A stretch of 64,000 nt of DNA from assembly GCA_021404525.1 (NCBI GenBank), contig JAAWWE010000006.1, positions 167,899 to 231,898 on the forward strand. Reading direction: 5' to 3'. The translations under genes and the position numbers were made by a program. Below are positions 45,588 to 54,303 of this stretch, one piece after another; the first letter of the stretch is position 1; the number at the start of each line of letters is the position of its first letter. Under the pieces are notes generated by a model. It was given only the letters and a program-made list of their open reading frames with translations. It had not been told where the DNA came from and made no database searches. This DNA comes from Rhodobiaceae bacterium (GTDB lineage: Bacteria > Pseudomonadota > Alphaproteobacteria > Parvibaculales > Parvibaculaceae).

Positions 45588-47204
45588 ATGGCCTGGAACT
45601 ACGGCGATATACTCGACACGATTGCGCCAATGCTGCCGGCAGATGCGCCAGCAATGATCCATGGGGATCGTATGATCACCTGGGGCGAAACCACCAAACG
45701 CACCAACAACATCGCCCGTGGCCTTATTGAGCGCGGCGCAAAGCCCGGCGACAAGCTAGCCTTCTATATGCGCAATCGCCCGGAATATATGGAGACCCTC
45801 GCGACCAGCTTCAAAGCGAGGATGACCCATGTGAACGTCAACTACCGCTACACAGCTGACGAAGTCTTCTACATTTTTGACAATTCTGACGCCCAAACCG
45901 TCATCTACGGTTCTGAGTTTCGACACATCATTGAAGAGCTGAAGGACCGCCTGACAAAGGTCGCAACCTTTATCGAAGTAACAGAAGACGGAACCACCGC
46001 ATCCTTCGCCGAGGATTTCGAAACCCTTGCCACCACTGGCGACGGCGCGCAGCTCGACATTCAGCGCTCACCAGACGACCAACTGTTTATCTATACCGGT
46101 GGCACAACCGGCATGCCAAAAGGGGTTATGTGGCGCCATGATGATATGCGCGAAGCGCAGCTCAATGCCCTGCGCCGTTTGGGACCGGTGCCGGAGTCAC
46201 TCGACGAGCTGCAGGCGGCAATTAAAGAGGTTGGGCCAGCTGGCAAGATGATCCCAGCCTGCCCACTCATGCACGGCACGGGCTTGCTCACCGCTCTTGG
46301 CAATCAGATGAATGGCGGTTGCGTTGTCACTCTCAGTCATCCCTCTTTCAACCCGGAAGAAATGCTGGAGGCAATCGATAAACACAAAGTGGCAAGTGCT
46401 GCCATCGTTGGCGATGCTTTCGCGAAACCACTGCTGAAAACACTCGATGAAAACCCTGGAAAATACGATCTCTCCAGCATGGAAACACTCATCTCTTCTG
46501 GGGTGATGTGGTCCATGGAAGTAAAGCAGGGCCTTCTGAAACACATGCCGACGGCCATCATGACAGACAGCTTTGGGTCTTCCGAAGGACTGGGCTTTGG
46601 CTCTTCCCTCACCACTGCTGACGGTGTCATCAGCACCGCCAAGTTCCAGATCGGTGATCGCTGCAAAGTATTTGATGAGGAAGACAACCTCGTCGAACCA
46701 GGCTCCGGCAAACCGGGCTTCATCGCCCTGACCGGCCCAATCCCTGTCGGCTATTACAAAGATGAAGAGAAGACAGCCAAGACTTTCAAGACAATTGACG
46801 GCGTGCGCTACTCAATCCCAGGCGACTGGTGCACCGTAGAAGAAGACGGCACGCTCACCCTGTTAGGCCGCGGCTCTGTCTGCATCAACACAGCCGGTGA
46901 AAAGGTCTACCCGGAAGAAATCGAAGAAGTGCTAAAAACCCACCCTGCCATTGACGACGCGCTTGTTGTTGGAGTGCCGGATGAGAAATGGGGGCAGTCT
47001 GTCACCGGCATTGTGAAACTCAGCGGTGAAGGCGATTTCAATGAGGAAGATCTCCGTCAGCATGTGCGCAGTTCCCTCGCTGGATACAAAACGCCAAAGC
47101 GTATTTTGGTCGGCGATGCGATCCCGTTCCGCGCCTCAAACGGCAAGGCAGACTATAAGGGTGTCACCACGTTCGCGCTAAACGAATTGGGAATTCCTGC
47201 GTAA
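45588..47204 (+). CDS. Acyl-CoA synthetase (AMP-dependent)
   Basis: An ANL-superfamily ligase of 538 residues that activates a carboxylic acid to its CoA thioester through an acyl-AMP. The AMP-binding P-loop is IYTGGTTGMPKGVMW near residue 168, the A5 motif lies in DSFGSSEGLGFG near 325, and the C-terminal domain has LGRGSVCINTAGEKVYPEEIE near 425 and the Lys in ASNGKADYKGV near 520. The ATG at 45588 follows gggaggaccat. It precedes the acyl-CoA dehydrogenase genes and has its own terminator. Fatty or ring carboxylic acids are plausible substrates. Confidence 0.9.
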   Translation: MAWNYGDILDTIAPMLPADAPAMIHGDRMITWGETTKRTNNIARGLIERGAKPGDKLAFYMRNRPEYMETLATSFKARMTHVNVNYRYTADEVFYIFDNSDAQTVIYGSEFRHIIEELKDRLTKVATFIEVTEDGTTASFAEDFETLATTGDGAQLDIQRSPDDQLFIYTGGTTGMPKGVMWRHDDMREAQLNALRRLGPVPESLDELQAAIKEVGPAGKMIPACPLMHGTGLLTALGNQMNGGCVVTLSHPSFNPEEMLEAIDKHKVASAAIVGDAFAKPLLKTLDENPGKYDLSSMETLISSGVMWSMEVKQGLLKHMPTAIMTDSFGSSEGLGFGSSLTTADGVISTAKFQIGDRCKVFDEEDNLVEPGSGKPGFIALTGPIPVGYYKDEEKTAKTFKTIDGVRYSIPGDWCTVEEDGTLTLLGRGSVCINTAGEKVYPEEIEEVLKTHPAIDDALVVGVPDEKWGQSVTGIVKLSGEGDFNEEDLRQHVRSSLAGYKTPKRILVGDAIPFRASNGKADYKGVTTFALNELGIPA

Positions 47205-47225
47205 ACAAAAGACATGTCAGAAGGA

Positions 47226-47257
47226 AGCGGCGGTCAATCACTTGGCCGCCGCTTTTT
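47226..47257 (+). terminator. Rho-independent terminator after the acyl-CoA synthetase
   Basis: AGCGGCGGTCAA and TTGGCCGCCGCT form a 12-bp stem (one T·G pair) around TCAC, followed by TTTTTG. It lies 21 bp after the stop. Confidence 0.9.
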
Positions 47258-47264
47258 GTTTGTC

Positions 47265-48167
47265 TCAGTGATCAAGCCAGGACGAAATCCGCAATTCCTC
47301 CACCAGATGGTCAACCACAGCACGCACCCGCGCTGTGGTTTGGCCAGCCTCTTTGTGCACAACATGTACAGGCAAAGGCGGACCCTCAGCTTCCGGCAAG
47401 ATGATCTGCAACCTTCCCTCAGCCACCTCTGCCGCGATCTGATAGGACAGAACGCGAGTCACCCCGCGCCCTGCCACAGCAGCAGCGATTGCTGCATCGG
47501 CTGTGTTCACCAGCAACCGTGTTTCCGGCCGATGCGTGATCAATTTGCCCTCTGCCATGAGGCCCCATCGACTACCAGACCGACTTTGCGAAAAATCGAT
47601 GAGCCGGTGCTGGTCGAGATCAGCGACATTTGTTAGGTCCCCATGCGCCTCCAAATAGGACGGTGCCGCACAGAGAACCCTGCGCACAGACCCGACCCGC
47701 GAGGCAACCAGCGTTGAATCTGGAAGGTCCGCAATCCGAACCGCCACATCAATACCCTCGTCCATCATGTGAACCACCCTGTCGACAAAGAGCGTGGCCA
47801 CAGACAGGGCCGGATAGCGGTCCATAAGGCTAAACAGAATAGGGGTGAGGGCTAGACGTCCAAAGAGCGCGGAGCCGGTCACAGATACCCAGCCTTCTGG
47901 CTGTCCATGCCGACCACCGGCATGAGCATCGGCGTCTTCAAGGTCAGCCAGAATGCGACGGCAGTCTTCTAGATAGCGCACGCCCGCATCTGTCAGCTTT
48001 ACGGAGCGCGTTGTGCGATGAAACAACCTCGCCCCAAGAGCGTCTTCTAGATCGGAAACCAGACGCGTCACAGACGGCGCAGAAAGCCTCAGTGCACGAG
48101 CGCCAGCAGCAAATCCTTCCGTCTCTGCCACGGCTACAAAAGCCCGCATAGAACGCAACTGATCCAT
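47265..48167 (-). CDS. LysR-family transcriptional regulator
   Basis: A 300-residue LysR regulator. The N-terminal winged helix-turn-helix is MDQLRSMRAFVAVAETEGFAAGARALRLSAPSVTRLV, followed by the linker helix and a substrate-binding domain. It is divergent from the VOC-family gene across 117 bp and so is likely to control the VOC/PPOX pair. The effector is unknown. Its 3' end lies 7 bp from the acyl-CoA synthetase terminator. Confidence 0.92.
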   Translation of the reverse strand: MDQLRSMRAFVAVAETEGFAAGARALRLSAPSVTRLVSDLEDALGARLFHRTTRSVKLTDAGVRYLEDCRRILADLEDADAHAGGRHGQPEGWVSVTGSALFGRLALTPILFSLMDRYPALSVATLFVDRVVHMMDEGIDVAVRIADLPDSTLVASRVGSVRRVLCAAPSYLEAHGDLTNVADLDQHRLIDFSQSRSGSRWGLMAEGKLITHRPETRLLVNTADAAIAAAVAGRGVTRVLSYQIAAEVAEGRLQIILPEAEGPPLPVHVVHKEAGQTTARVRAVVDHLVEELRISSWLDH

Positions 48168-48284
48168 CTATTGTTCCGTTTTTCAAAATAATATTGTTCG
48201 AAACTAACATATTAATTCATTTTGAGAAAAGGCCCAGATTTCCCCAAACGCAGTCACATCCCGACCGGCTCAAAGGAGGAAATC
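48168..48284. promoter_or_regulatory. Divergent control region between lysR and the VOC gene
   Basis: This 117 bp region is AT-rich compared with its flanks and contains a direct repeat of ATTGTTC (in ctATTGTTCcg and atATTGTTCga). No perfect LysR T-N11-A box can be assigned with confidence. Confidence 0.35.
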
Positions 48285-48722
48285 ATGTCCCGAAAAACTG
48301 ACACTCAGAACCCCACATCCCATCCCCTGACACAGGGTGCCCATCACATTGGTCTCACCATCCCAAGCGTCGCCGATACAAAGGCCTTCTTTCTGAACAC
48401 GCTTGGCTACACCCAGGTTGGCGAAGTCCCGGACTACCCAGCAGCATTCCTATCTGATGGCACCACCATGATCACCCTGTGGCAGGCAAAAGATCCTGCA
48501 ACCGCGACGGCATTTGATCGGAAAAACGTTGTCGGTCTCCACCATCTGGCATTGAAGGTGTCAGACAGAGCAGCCCTCGCAACCCTCCACGGCAAGATCA
48601 AAGCTGCACCTGGATGCGAAATTGAATTCGCGCCGGAGTCACTGGGCGGCGGCGACATTCATCATCTCATGTGCACCATCCCGGGCGGCATCCGCGTTGA
48701 GTTCATCGCCCCTAAGCCCTGA
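48285..48722 (+). CDS. VOC-family (glyoxalase-like) protein
   Basis: A 145-residue protein with the vicinal-oxygen-chelate fold pattern. GAHHIGLTIPSVADTKAFFLNTLGY near residue 20 is the first beta-alpha-beta unit, and VGLHHLALKVSDRAALATLH near 85 is the second, with metal-type His residues in each. The ATG at 48285 follows AAAGGAGGAAATC, a near-ideal ribosome site. The downstream PPOX-type gene is 23 bp away. The substrate is unknown; glyoxalase or dioxygenase functions are both possible. Confidence 0.85.
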   Translation: MSRKTDTQNPTSHPLTQGAHHIGLTIPSVADTKAFFLNTLGYTQVGEVPDYPAAFLSDGTTMITLWQAKDPATATAFDRKNVVGLHHLALKVSDRAALATLHGKIKAAPGCEIEFAPESLGGGDIHHLMCTIPGGIRVEFIAPKP

Positions 48723-48745
48723 GTCAGATAGCAGGAGGAAGCCAG

Positions 48746-49708
48746 ATGACCCAAGCATGGACACACGAAACCTCGCCCTTTCACGAAGGCGAACGACGCA
48801 TTCAAGAACGGGCCGGTGTCCGCGAACGAACGGAATTGCAGGGGCAACGGGTGATCCGCGACCACCTGCCCAATCAACACCGTGAGTTCTACGAGAACCT
48901 TCCCTTCCTCCTGCTGGGCTCTGTCGATTCTGAAGGCAGACCTTGGGCGTCTTTGGTCGCAGGTTCTCCCGGTTTCATTCAAAGTCCGGATGCAGGTCAC
49001 ATTCACCTGAACACAACCGCGCTCAGTGGCGACCCACTCGACAAAAACTTGCAAGAAGACACCTATCTCGGCGTTCTGGGAATTGAACCAGCCACCAGAC
49101 GGCGCAACCGGTTTAACGGGCGCGCTGCACAAGTGAACAAAGGCGGGTTTGACATCCGCGTGGATCAGTCTTTTGGCAACTGTCCCAAATTCATTCAAAC
49201 CCGCGACGTCGCCTACGTCACTCCGTCAGAGCATGACCTCACACCGGTGGCGCGGGAAGTTGACCTGTCAGACACAGATGTAGTCCGCACGATCACCACA
49301 GCGGACACCTTCTTTATTGCCACGGCGTACTCAGACGGCAGCGGATCAGCAACCATGGGAGCAGATGTCTCCCATAGGGGCGGCAAGCCAGGCTTTCTAA
49401 GAATTGCCGACGAGAGCTCAATTCTGTTCCCCGACTTTATCGGCAACAATCACTTCAACACACTCGGCAATATTGAAATGAACCCGCAGGCGGGGATCCT
49501 CTTTATCGACTTTGAAAAGAACGGGCTTGTCTACATGACTGGAAAGGCCGAGACCATCTGGGACGGCCCCGAGGTTGTTGGGTTCGACGGTGCCAAACGC
49601 CTGACAAAGATCACGCCCAGCAAAATCATTGCGACACAGAACACACTGCCCTTGCGTTTTGAATTTGGCGACTACTCCCCCTTCCTCTCCAAGACAGGGA
49701 GTTGGTAA
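48746..49708 (+). CDS. Pyridoxamine 5'-phosphate oxidase-family flavoprotein (COG3576-like)
   Basis: A 320-residue protein with a split-barrel flavin-binding fold of the pyridoxamine-phosphate-oxidase superfamily. FLLLGSVDSEGRPWASLVAGSPGF near residue 54 is the first barrel unit, and a second (FFIATAYSDGSGSATMGADVSHRGGKPGFL) lies near 190. Such doubled proteins are often annotated as flavin-dependent pyridoxamine oxidase-related or FMN-binding. The ATG has AGGAGGAAGCCAG upstream. It probably shares a transcript with the VOC gene under LysR control. Confidence 0.82.
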   Translation: MTQAWTHETSPFHEGERRIQERAGVRERTELQGQRVIRDHLPNQHREFYENLPFLLLGSVDSEGRPWASLVAGSPGFIQSPDAGHIHLNTTALSGDPLDKNLQEDTYLGVLGIEPATRRRNRFNGRAAQVNKGGFDIRVDQSFGNCPKFIQTRDVAYVTPSEHDLTPVAREVDLSDTDVVRTITTADTFFIATAYSDGSGSATMGADVSHRGGKPGFLRIADESSILFPDFIGNNHFNTLGNIEMNPQAGILFIDFEKNGLVYMTGKAETIWDGPEVVGFDGAKRLTKITPSKIIATQNTLPLRFEFGDYSPFLSKTGSW

Positions 49709-49872
49709 GGGCCCGCCAAGGCATCAGCGGTACTTTCCTGCGCTTGACAACCAGCGCCCCTACGGAATTCGCGCAAAATAGAACCGCGTACACCTAATGT
49801 CCGCTTGCCTGGCGGCCCATCAGCGCTATTCTTCTTGCAACGTAACTGACGAAAAATCAGGAAGAGACGCAA

Positions 49873-51057
49873 ATGGACGCTCTAGAGCAATTCCGGGCCG
49901 ATACCCGCGCCTGGCTGGAAGAAAACTGCCCCCCTTCAATGCGCACGCCCATGCCGGAGGACGAAAGTCCCTGGGGCGGGAAACGCGCTGTGTGGAAGAA
50001 CCCAGAGTCAAAACAATGGCTCGACGCTATGGCGAGCCGCGGCTGGACCGCTCCACAATGGCCATCGGAATATGGTGGCGGCGGCCTTTCCAAAGAAGAA
50101 AACAAAGTGCTTCAGCAGGAACTGCGTCGCATCAAAGCCCGCCCGGCTCTCATGAGCTTCGGCATCTGGATGCTTGGCCCTGCACTTCTTGAATTCGCCA
50201 ATGAAGAACAGAAGAAAGAGCACCTTCCGAAAATCATCCGCGGCGAAATCCGCTGGTGCCAGGGATATTCCGAACCAGGTGCTGGATCTGACCTTGCGGG
50301 CCTGCAGACCAAGTGTGAAGACAAAGGCGATCACTACCTCGTCAATGGTCAGAAAATCTGGACGTCCTACGCGGACAAAGCAGATTGGATCTTCGCCCTT
50401 GTGCGCACAGACACCACTGTCAAACATGACGGCATCAGCTTCCTGCTGATCGACATGGAACAGGATGGCGTCGAAGCCCGTCCCATCACCATGATCTCAG
50501 GCGCGTCTCCCTTCTGTGAAACTTTCTTCACCGATGCGACAGCACCAAAAGGCAATCTGGTTGGTGAACTCAACAAAGGCTGGACCATTGCCAAACGTCT
50601 GCTTCAGCATGAGCGGGAAATGATTTCCGGCATGGGCATGGGCAGCGGCGGCGGCGGCACGGGCCTTGCTGATCTCGCAAAGGACTATGTCGGCCAGGCA
50701 GACGGCAAAATTTCTGACGCAACCGTTCGCGATTCTGTTGCACGCCAAAAAATGGACTCCCATGCATTTGGCCTGACACTTCAGCGCACAACGGAGGAAG
50801 CGAAAGCGGGCCAGGGAACCGGCGCTGCATCGTCGATCTTCAAATATTATGGAACGGAACTGAACAAACGCCGCAACGAACTCATCATCGAACTGATGGG
50901 AACACAGGGCCTTGGCTGGGAAGGCGACAGCTTCTCAGATGAAGAACTGTCAGCTCCCCGAAGCTGGCTGCGCTCGAAGGGGAACTCCATCGAAGGTGGC
51001 ACAACCGAAGTTCAGCTTAACGTGATCTCCAAGCGTGTTCTCGGCCTGCCGAGCTAA
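49873..51057 (+). CDS. Acyl-CoA dehydrogenase (first of pair)
   Basis: A 394-residue FAD-dependent acyl-CoA dehydrogenase. The FAD/substrate region WCQGYSEPGAGSDLAGLQTK near residue 125 and the C-terminal IEGGTTEVQLNVISKRVLGLPS are typical, as is the GQKIWTSYADKADWIFALVRT segment. The first ~50 residues include ENCPPSMRTPMPEDESPWGG, common in the family that acts with a second subunit. The next gene encodes a related protein, as in alpha/beta heteromeric enzymes that oxidise steroid or aromatic side chains. The catalytic Glu is not assigned with confidence. Confidence 0.88.
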   Translation: MDALEQFRADTRAWLEENCPPSMRTPMPEDESPWGGKRAVWKNPESKQWLDAMASRGWTAPQWPSEYGGGGLSKEENKVLQQELRRIKARPALMSFGIWMLGPALLEFANEEQKKEHLPKIIRGEIRWCQGYSEPGAGSDLAGLQTKCEDKGDHYLVNGQKIWTSYADKADWIFALVRTDTTVKHDGISFLLIDMEQDGVEARPITMISGASPFCETFFTDATAPKGNLVGELNKGWTIAKRLLQHEREMISGMGMGSGGGGTGLADLAKDYVGQADGKISDATVRDSVARQKMDSHAFGLTLQRTTEEAKAGQGTGAASSIFKYYGTELNKRRNELIIELMGTQGLGWEGDSFSDEELSAPRSWLRSKGNSIEGGTTEVQLNVISKRVLGLPS

Positions 51058-51112
51058 CACGCGACAATCACGGCATAAAAATAGAAACGACTAGATAAAG
51101 ACAGGGATACCC

Positions 51113-52255
51113 ATGGGGTTGGTACTGACCGAGGAGCAAACACTCCTCAAAGAAACAGCATCGCAGTTTTTCCAGGAAAAGCTGCCGGTGGCAAACCTGC
51201 GAAAATTGCGGGACGAGAAAAACGCTGACGGATTTGACCGCAGCACATGGAAAGAAATGGCAGACCTGGGCTTTGCAGGTGTGCTCGTGCCGGAAAGCTA
51301 TGGCGGCACAGAGTTCGGTCCAGTTGGCCTCGGAGTCATTCTAGAGCAGGCCGGAAGAACCATTGCATCCACACCGCTTCTTTCGACGGTTCTGCTTGGC
51401 ACGACCGCCATTCAGCTGGGCGGGTCACAGACCCAGCGCCAGGAGATCCTGCCTGCCATCGCCGCAGGCGAAACCATTATGGCATTGGCGGTCGAAGAAG
51501 GCCCACATCACAACCCAACTCAGATCGCCACAACGGCGACAGCAGATGGTGATAACTTTAAGCTTTCTGGCTCTAAGACCTTTGTGATCGATGGCCACGT
51601 GGCCGACACCCTTATTGTCGTCGCGCGCACCTCTGGCGAGGTGAATGATTCGAACGGCTTGACCCTGTTCCTCGTCGATACAAACGGCACAGACGGCCTG
51701 GAGATCACACGGACCATCATGGCTGACAGCCGCAACGCAGCGAACGTGACACTTACGGACGTAAGTGTCCCCGCATCAGCTGTTCTCGGCGGCGTCGATG
51801 GCGGCTGGGACGTGCTCGAACCCGTCCTTGATGCTGGTCGTATCGGTGTATCCGCCGAATTGATGGGCCTGATTCAGGAAGCGTTTGATCAGACACTGGC
51901 CTACCTGAAAGAACGCACCCAGTTTGGAGAGCCCATCGGCTCGTTCCAGGCATTGCAGCACCGCGCAGCAGAAATGTTCGCGGAGCTGGAAGTCTGCCGG
52001 TCTGTTGTCCTAGATGCGCTCAGCGCCCTGGAAGATCGCCGGAATGACGTCCCGAGTCTTGCAAGCCTGGCGAAAGCGCGTCTGTCCGAGTCATCTAAGC
52101 ACATCACGAATGAATGCCTTCAGATGCACGGTGGGGTCGGCATGACTGACGAATATGATGTTGGCCTCTTTATGAAACGGGCCCGCGTTGCCGCCGCGAC
52201 CTTTGGCAATGCTGGCTTCCACCGGGATCGCTATGCCGGTTTGGATGGTTTCTAA
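51113..52255 (+). CDS. Acyl-CoA dehydrogenase (second of pair)
   Basis: A 380-residue acyl-CoA dehydrogenase-family protein. The end has CLQMHGGVGMTDEYDVGLFMKRARVAAATFG, a standard C-terminal motif. The N-terminal half contains ALAVEEGPHHNPTQIATTA where the usual FAD-contact region lies, a somewhat divergent form. It starts 55 bp after the first gene and ends before a terminator. Such split pairs are commonly obligate heteromers in which only one partner is catalytically complete. Heteromer formation is inferred. Confidence 0.88.
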   Translation: MGLVLTEEQTLLKETASQFFQEKLPVANLRKLRDEKNADGFDRSTWKEMADLGFAGVLVPESYGGTEFGPVGLGVILEQAGRTIASTPLLSTVLLGTTAIQLGGSQTQRQEILPAIAAGETIMALAVEEGPHHNPTQIATTATADGDNFKLSGSKTFVIDGHVADTLIVVARTSGEVNDSNGLTLFLVDTNGTDGLEITRTIMADSRNAANVTLTDVSVPASAVLGGVDGGWDVLEPVLDAGRIGVSAELMGLIQEAFDQTLAYLKERTQFGEPIGSFQALQHRAAEMFAELEVCRSVVLDALSALEDRRNDVPSLASLAKARLSESSKHITNECLQMHGGVGMTDEYDVGLFMKRARVAAATFGNAGFHRDRYAGLDGF

Positions 52256-52281
52256 AAACATCTGATTCGCGCTGAATTTGG

Positions 52282-52312
52282 AGGGCTTCGGGGCAATCTC
52301 GAGGCCCTTTTT
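52282..52312 (+). terminator. Terminator after the acyl-CoA dehydrogenase pair
   Basis: AGGGCTTCG and CGAGGCCCT pair over 9 bp (one T·G) around GGGCAATCT, followed by TTTTT. It lies about 27 bp after the stop. Confidence 0.75.
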
Positions 52313-52458
52313 CTATGTCAGGCCTTTCTTGCATTTGAGGCCTGAACCTTCTATCGACAGAGACAGCGGCGCACATCATACTAGCGCCAGTAACTGAGGC
52401 GGGCCTGGCTCACTGCCAGCCGCTCGATGACCCCAAATGACAGGATTTCAGTAAAGCT

Positions 52459-52695
52459 ATGGCCGACGAAAACGATGACACCCAGCCGGAGCGCATCACT
52501 GTTTTGGCAAAGGATTTCACGCCCGCAGCGATGGAATTTCATCGCCGCAATATGAGCGCGAAAGGGTATCGCATGGAAGGCCAGATTGTGCCCCGGAAGT
52601 TCCAGATGATTGAGGGCATGGGTGAGCCATCCGACCTGTTTGAAGGCGAACGCTTTTACGCTGTGACCTTTGTCCGGAAATCCGACCAGGAATAG
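52459..52695 (+). CDS. Conserved small protein of unknown function
   Basis: A 78-residue acidic, soluble protein with a basic middle (AAMEFHRRNMSAKGYRMEGQIVPRKF) and no signal or membrane segment. I do not recognise a domain. It is 20 bp upstream of the next unknown gene and transcribed with it. The ribosome site before the ATG is weak. Confidence 0.65.
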   Translation: MADENDDTQPERITVLAKDFTPAAMEFHRRNMSAKGYRMEGQIVPRKFQMIEGMGEPSDLFEGERFYAVTFVRKSDQE

Positions 52696-52715
52696 ATCAC
52701 GGCACGCGAGGTCAT

Positions 52716-53207
52716 ATGGTCGAACAAAACGAGCCAGGTGGGCAGCAAGCTCCTCATGACACCCATGAGGACACTCGCAACACAGATTTAGCAGGGGTAG
52801 TCCCGCCGGATGGTGTGGATCGCTGGACACTGATGCGCGATGTCACCGTGTTTCAGGGAAAGCTCATTCTGGACGGCCTTCGGGATCTTCTCTTAAGTCC
52901 CATCTCCATCGCTGCGGCGCTGATCGGCATTATTGGTGGTGGAGATAGACCCGGCCGACAATTCTACGACCTCCTCTATTTGGGCAAACGCTCCGAAAAA
53001 TGGATCAACCTTTTCGGCGCAGCCTCCCATGTCTCCCCACCAAGCTTCGATAAGGAAGACGCCGAAAGCGTCGACGCTCTGGTCGATCGCCTGGAGACTG
53101 TCGCTCGACGGCAGTACGAAAAAGGTGGTCTGACACAGAATGCCAAAGATGCTGTTGATCGGGCCCTCGACGCGGTCAACAAAGGCCTGACCAGCAAAAA
53201 CCCCTAG
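52716..53207 (+). CDS. Conserved protein with one possible membrane-associated segment
   Basis: A 163-residue protein. The pattern FQGKLILDGLRDLLLSPISIAAALIGIIGGGDRPG near residue 50 recurs in uncharacterised proteobacterial proteins and includes a hydrophobic stretch that may sit on the membrane. The C-terminal half (LVDRLETVARRQYEKGGLTQNAKDAVDRALDAVNKGL) is helical. The N-terminal 35 residues are polar and acidic. The function is unknown. The neighbouring 78-residue gene is probably its partner. Confidence 0.75.
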   Translation: MVEQNEPGGQQAPHDTHEDTRNTDLAGVVPPDGVDRWTLMRDVTVFQGKLILDGLRDLLLSPISIAAALIGIIGGGDRPGRQFYDLLYLGKRSEKWINLFGAASHVSPPSFDKEDAESVDALVDRLETVARRQYEKGGLTQNAKDAVDRALDAVNKGLTSKNP

Positions 53208-53312
53208 AATCCAGGCCCATGCGCGCGCATGGGTGAAAAGTGCGGCTTTTTACTGGTCCCGCTCAGCCTCCCGTGCATCATGAAACCAACAAACAGATCT
53301 GGGGAGGTCATA

Positions 53313-54275
53313 ATGAGCGCACAGGAAAATTTTGGACACAGCACGCAAGCAGGTGAAGTGGTTAAAGGCATCAGCCTTGCGGGGAAAACAGCCATCGTGA
53401 CCGGCGGGGCTTCCGGCCTCGGTGTGGAAACCACCCGAGCGCTTCTACAAGCTGGCGCCGCCGTCACTCTTCCTGTGCGGTCCATCGAAAGAGGGAATGA
53501 GGTCGCAAAAAGCCTCGCGGATGATACGGGAAACCCCAACGTTTCCGTGGCCCAAATGGACCTCATCGACTATGCAAGTGTGCGGGCTTTTGCAGAAGAG
53601 TTTCTCGCAAGCCATGACCGGTTGGATATCCTCATCAACAATGCCGGAATCATGGCCTGTCCCCTCACCCGTTCACCAGAAGGCTATGAAAGCCAGTTCG
53701 CCACCAACCATCTGGGCCACATGCTGCTCACATGTAAGCTGGCCCCTGCCTTGGTCAATGCCGCACCTGCCCGCGTCGTATGCTTGAGCTCCATCGGGCA
53801 CCGCCTGTCACCGATCCGTTTCGACGATATCAATTTCGAGACCACCGACTATGACAAGTGGATCGCATACGGGCAGGCGAAAACAGCCAACGCGCTTTTC
53901 GCCGTTGAGTTGAACCGCCGCCTGTCAGGCAAAGGTGTGAATGCCTTCTCCGTTCACCCCGGTGGCATCATGACAAACCTGCAACGAGACATGTCCGACA
54001 CCGAAATCAAAGGAATGGGATGGGTCGATGATGATGGCAATGTGCGCGAAGGCTTTAAAACGCCAGCTGGCGGCGCCGCGACAGCGGTCTGGGCTGCGAC
54101 AAGCCCAAGCCTGAATGGCAAAGGTGGCGAATATTGCGAGGATTGCCATATTGCCGAACCCGCCAGAGACGATGTGCCCTTTGCAGGCGTTCATGAATAT
54201 GCGCAGGATGCTGAAGCAGCACAAAAACTATGGGAGGTGTCAGAGAAGATGTTAGGGGAAAGCTTCAGCCTCTAG
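53313..54275 (+). CDS. SDR-family oxidoreductase (retinol dehydrogenase-like)
   Basis: A 320-residue SDR. The NAD(P) motif is TGGASGLGVE near residue 31, NNAGIMA lies near 105, and the catalytic Tyr/Lys are in YGQAKTANALFAVELNRR near 190. The pattern resembles retinol dehydrogenase/WW-domain oxidoreductase-like SDRs. The ATG at 53313 has GGGGAGGTCATA before it, better than the ORF-track start. The substrate is unknown; the acyl-CoA neighbours suggest lipid catabolism. Confidence 0.87.
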   Translation: MSAQENFGHSTQAGEVVKGISLAGKTAIVTGGASGLGVETTRALLQAGAAVTLPVRSIERGNEVAKSLADDTGNPNVSVAQMDLIDYASVRAFAEEFLASHDRLDILINNAGIMACPLTRSPEGYESQFATNHLGHMLLTCKLAPALVNAAPARVVCLSSIGHRLSPIRFDDINFETTDYDKWIAYGQAKTANALFAVELNRRLSGKGVNAFSVHPGGIMTNLQRDMSDTEIKGMGWVDDDGNVREGFKTPAGGAATAVWAATSPSLNGKGGEYCEDCHIAEPARDDVPFAGVHEYAQDAEAAQKLWEVSEKMLGESFSL

Positions 54276-54303
54276 AGTGGCCACAGATAGGCGACACGCA
54301 AGG

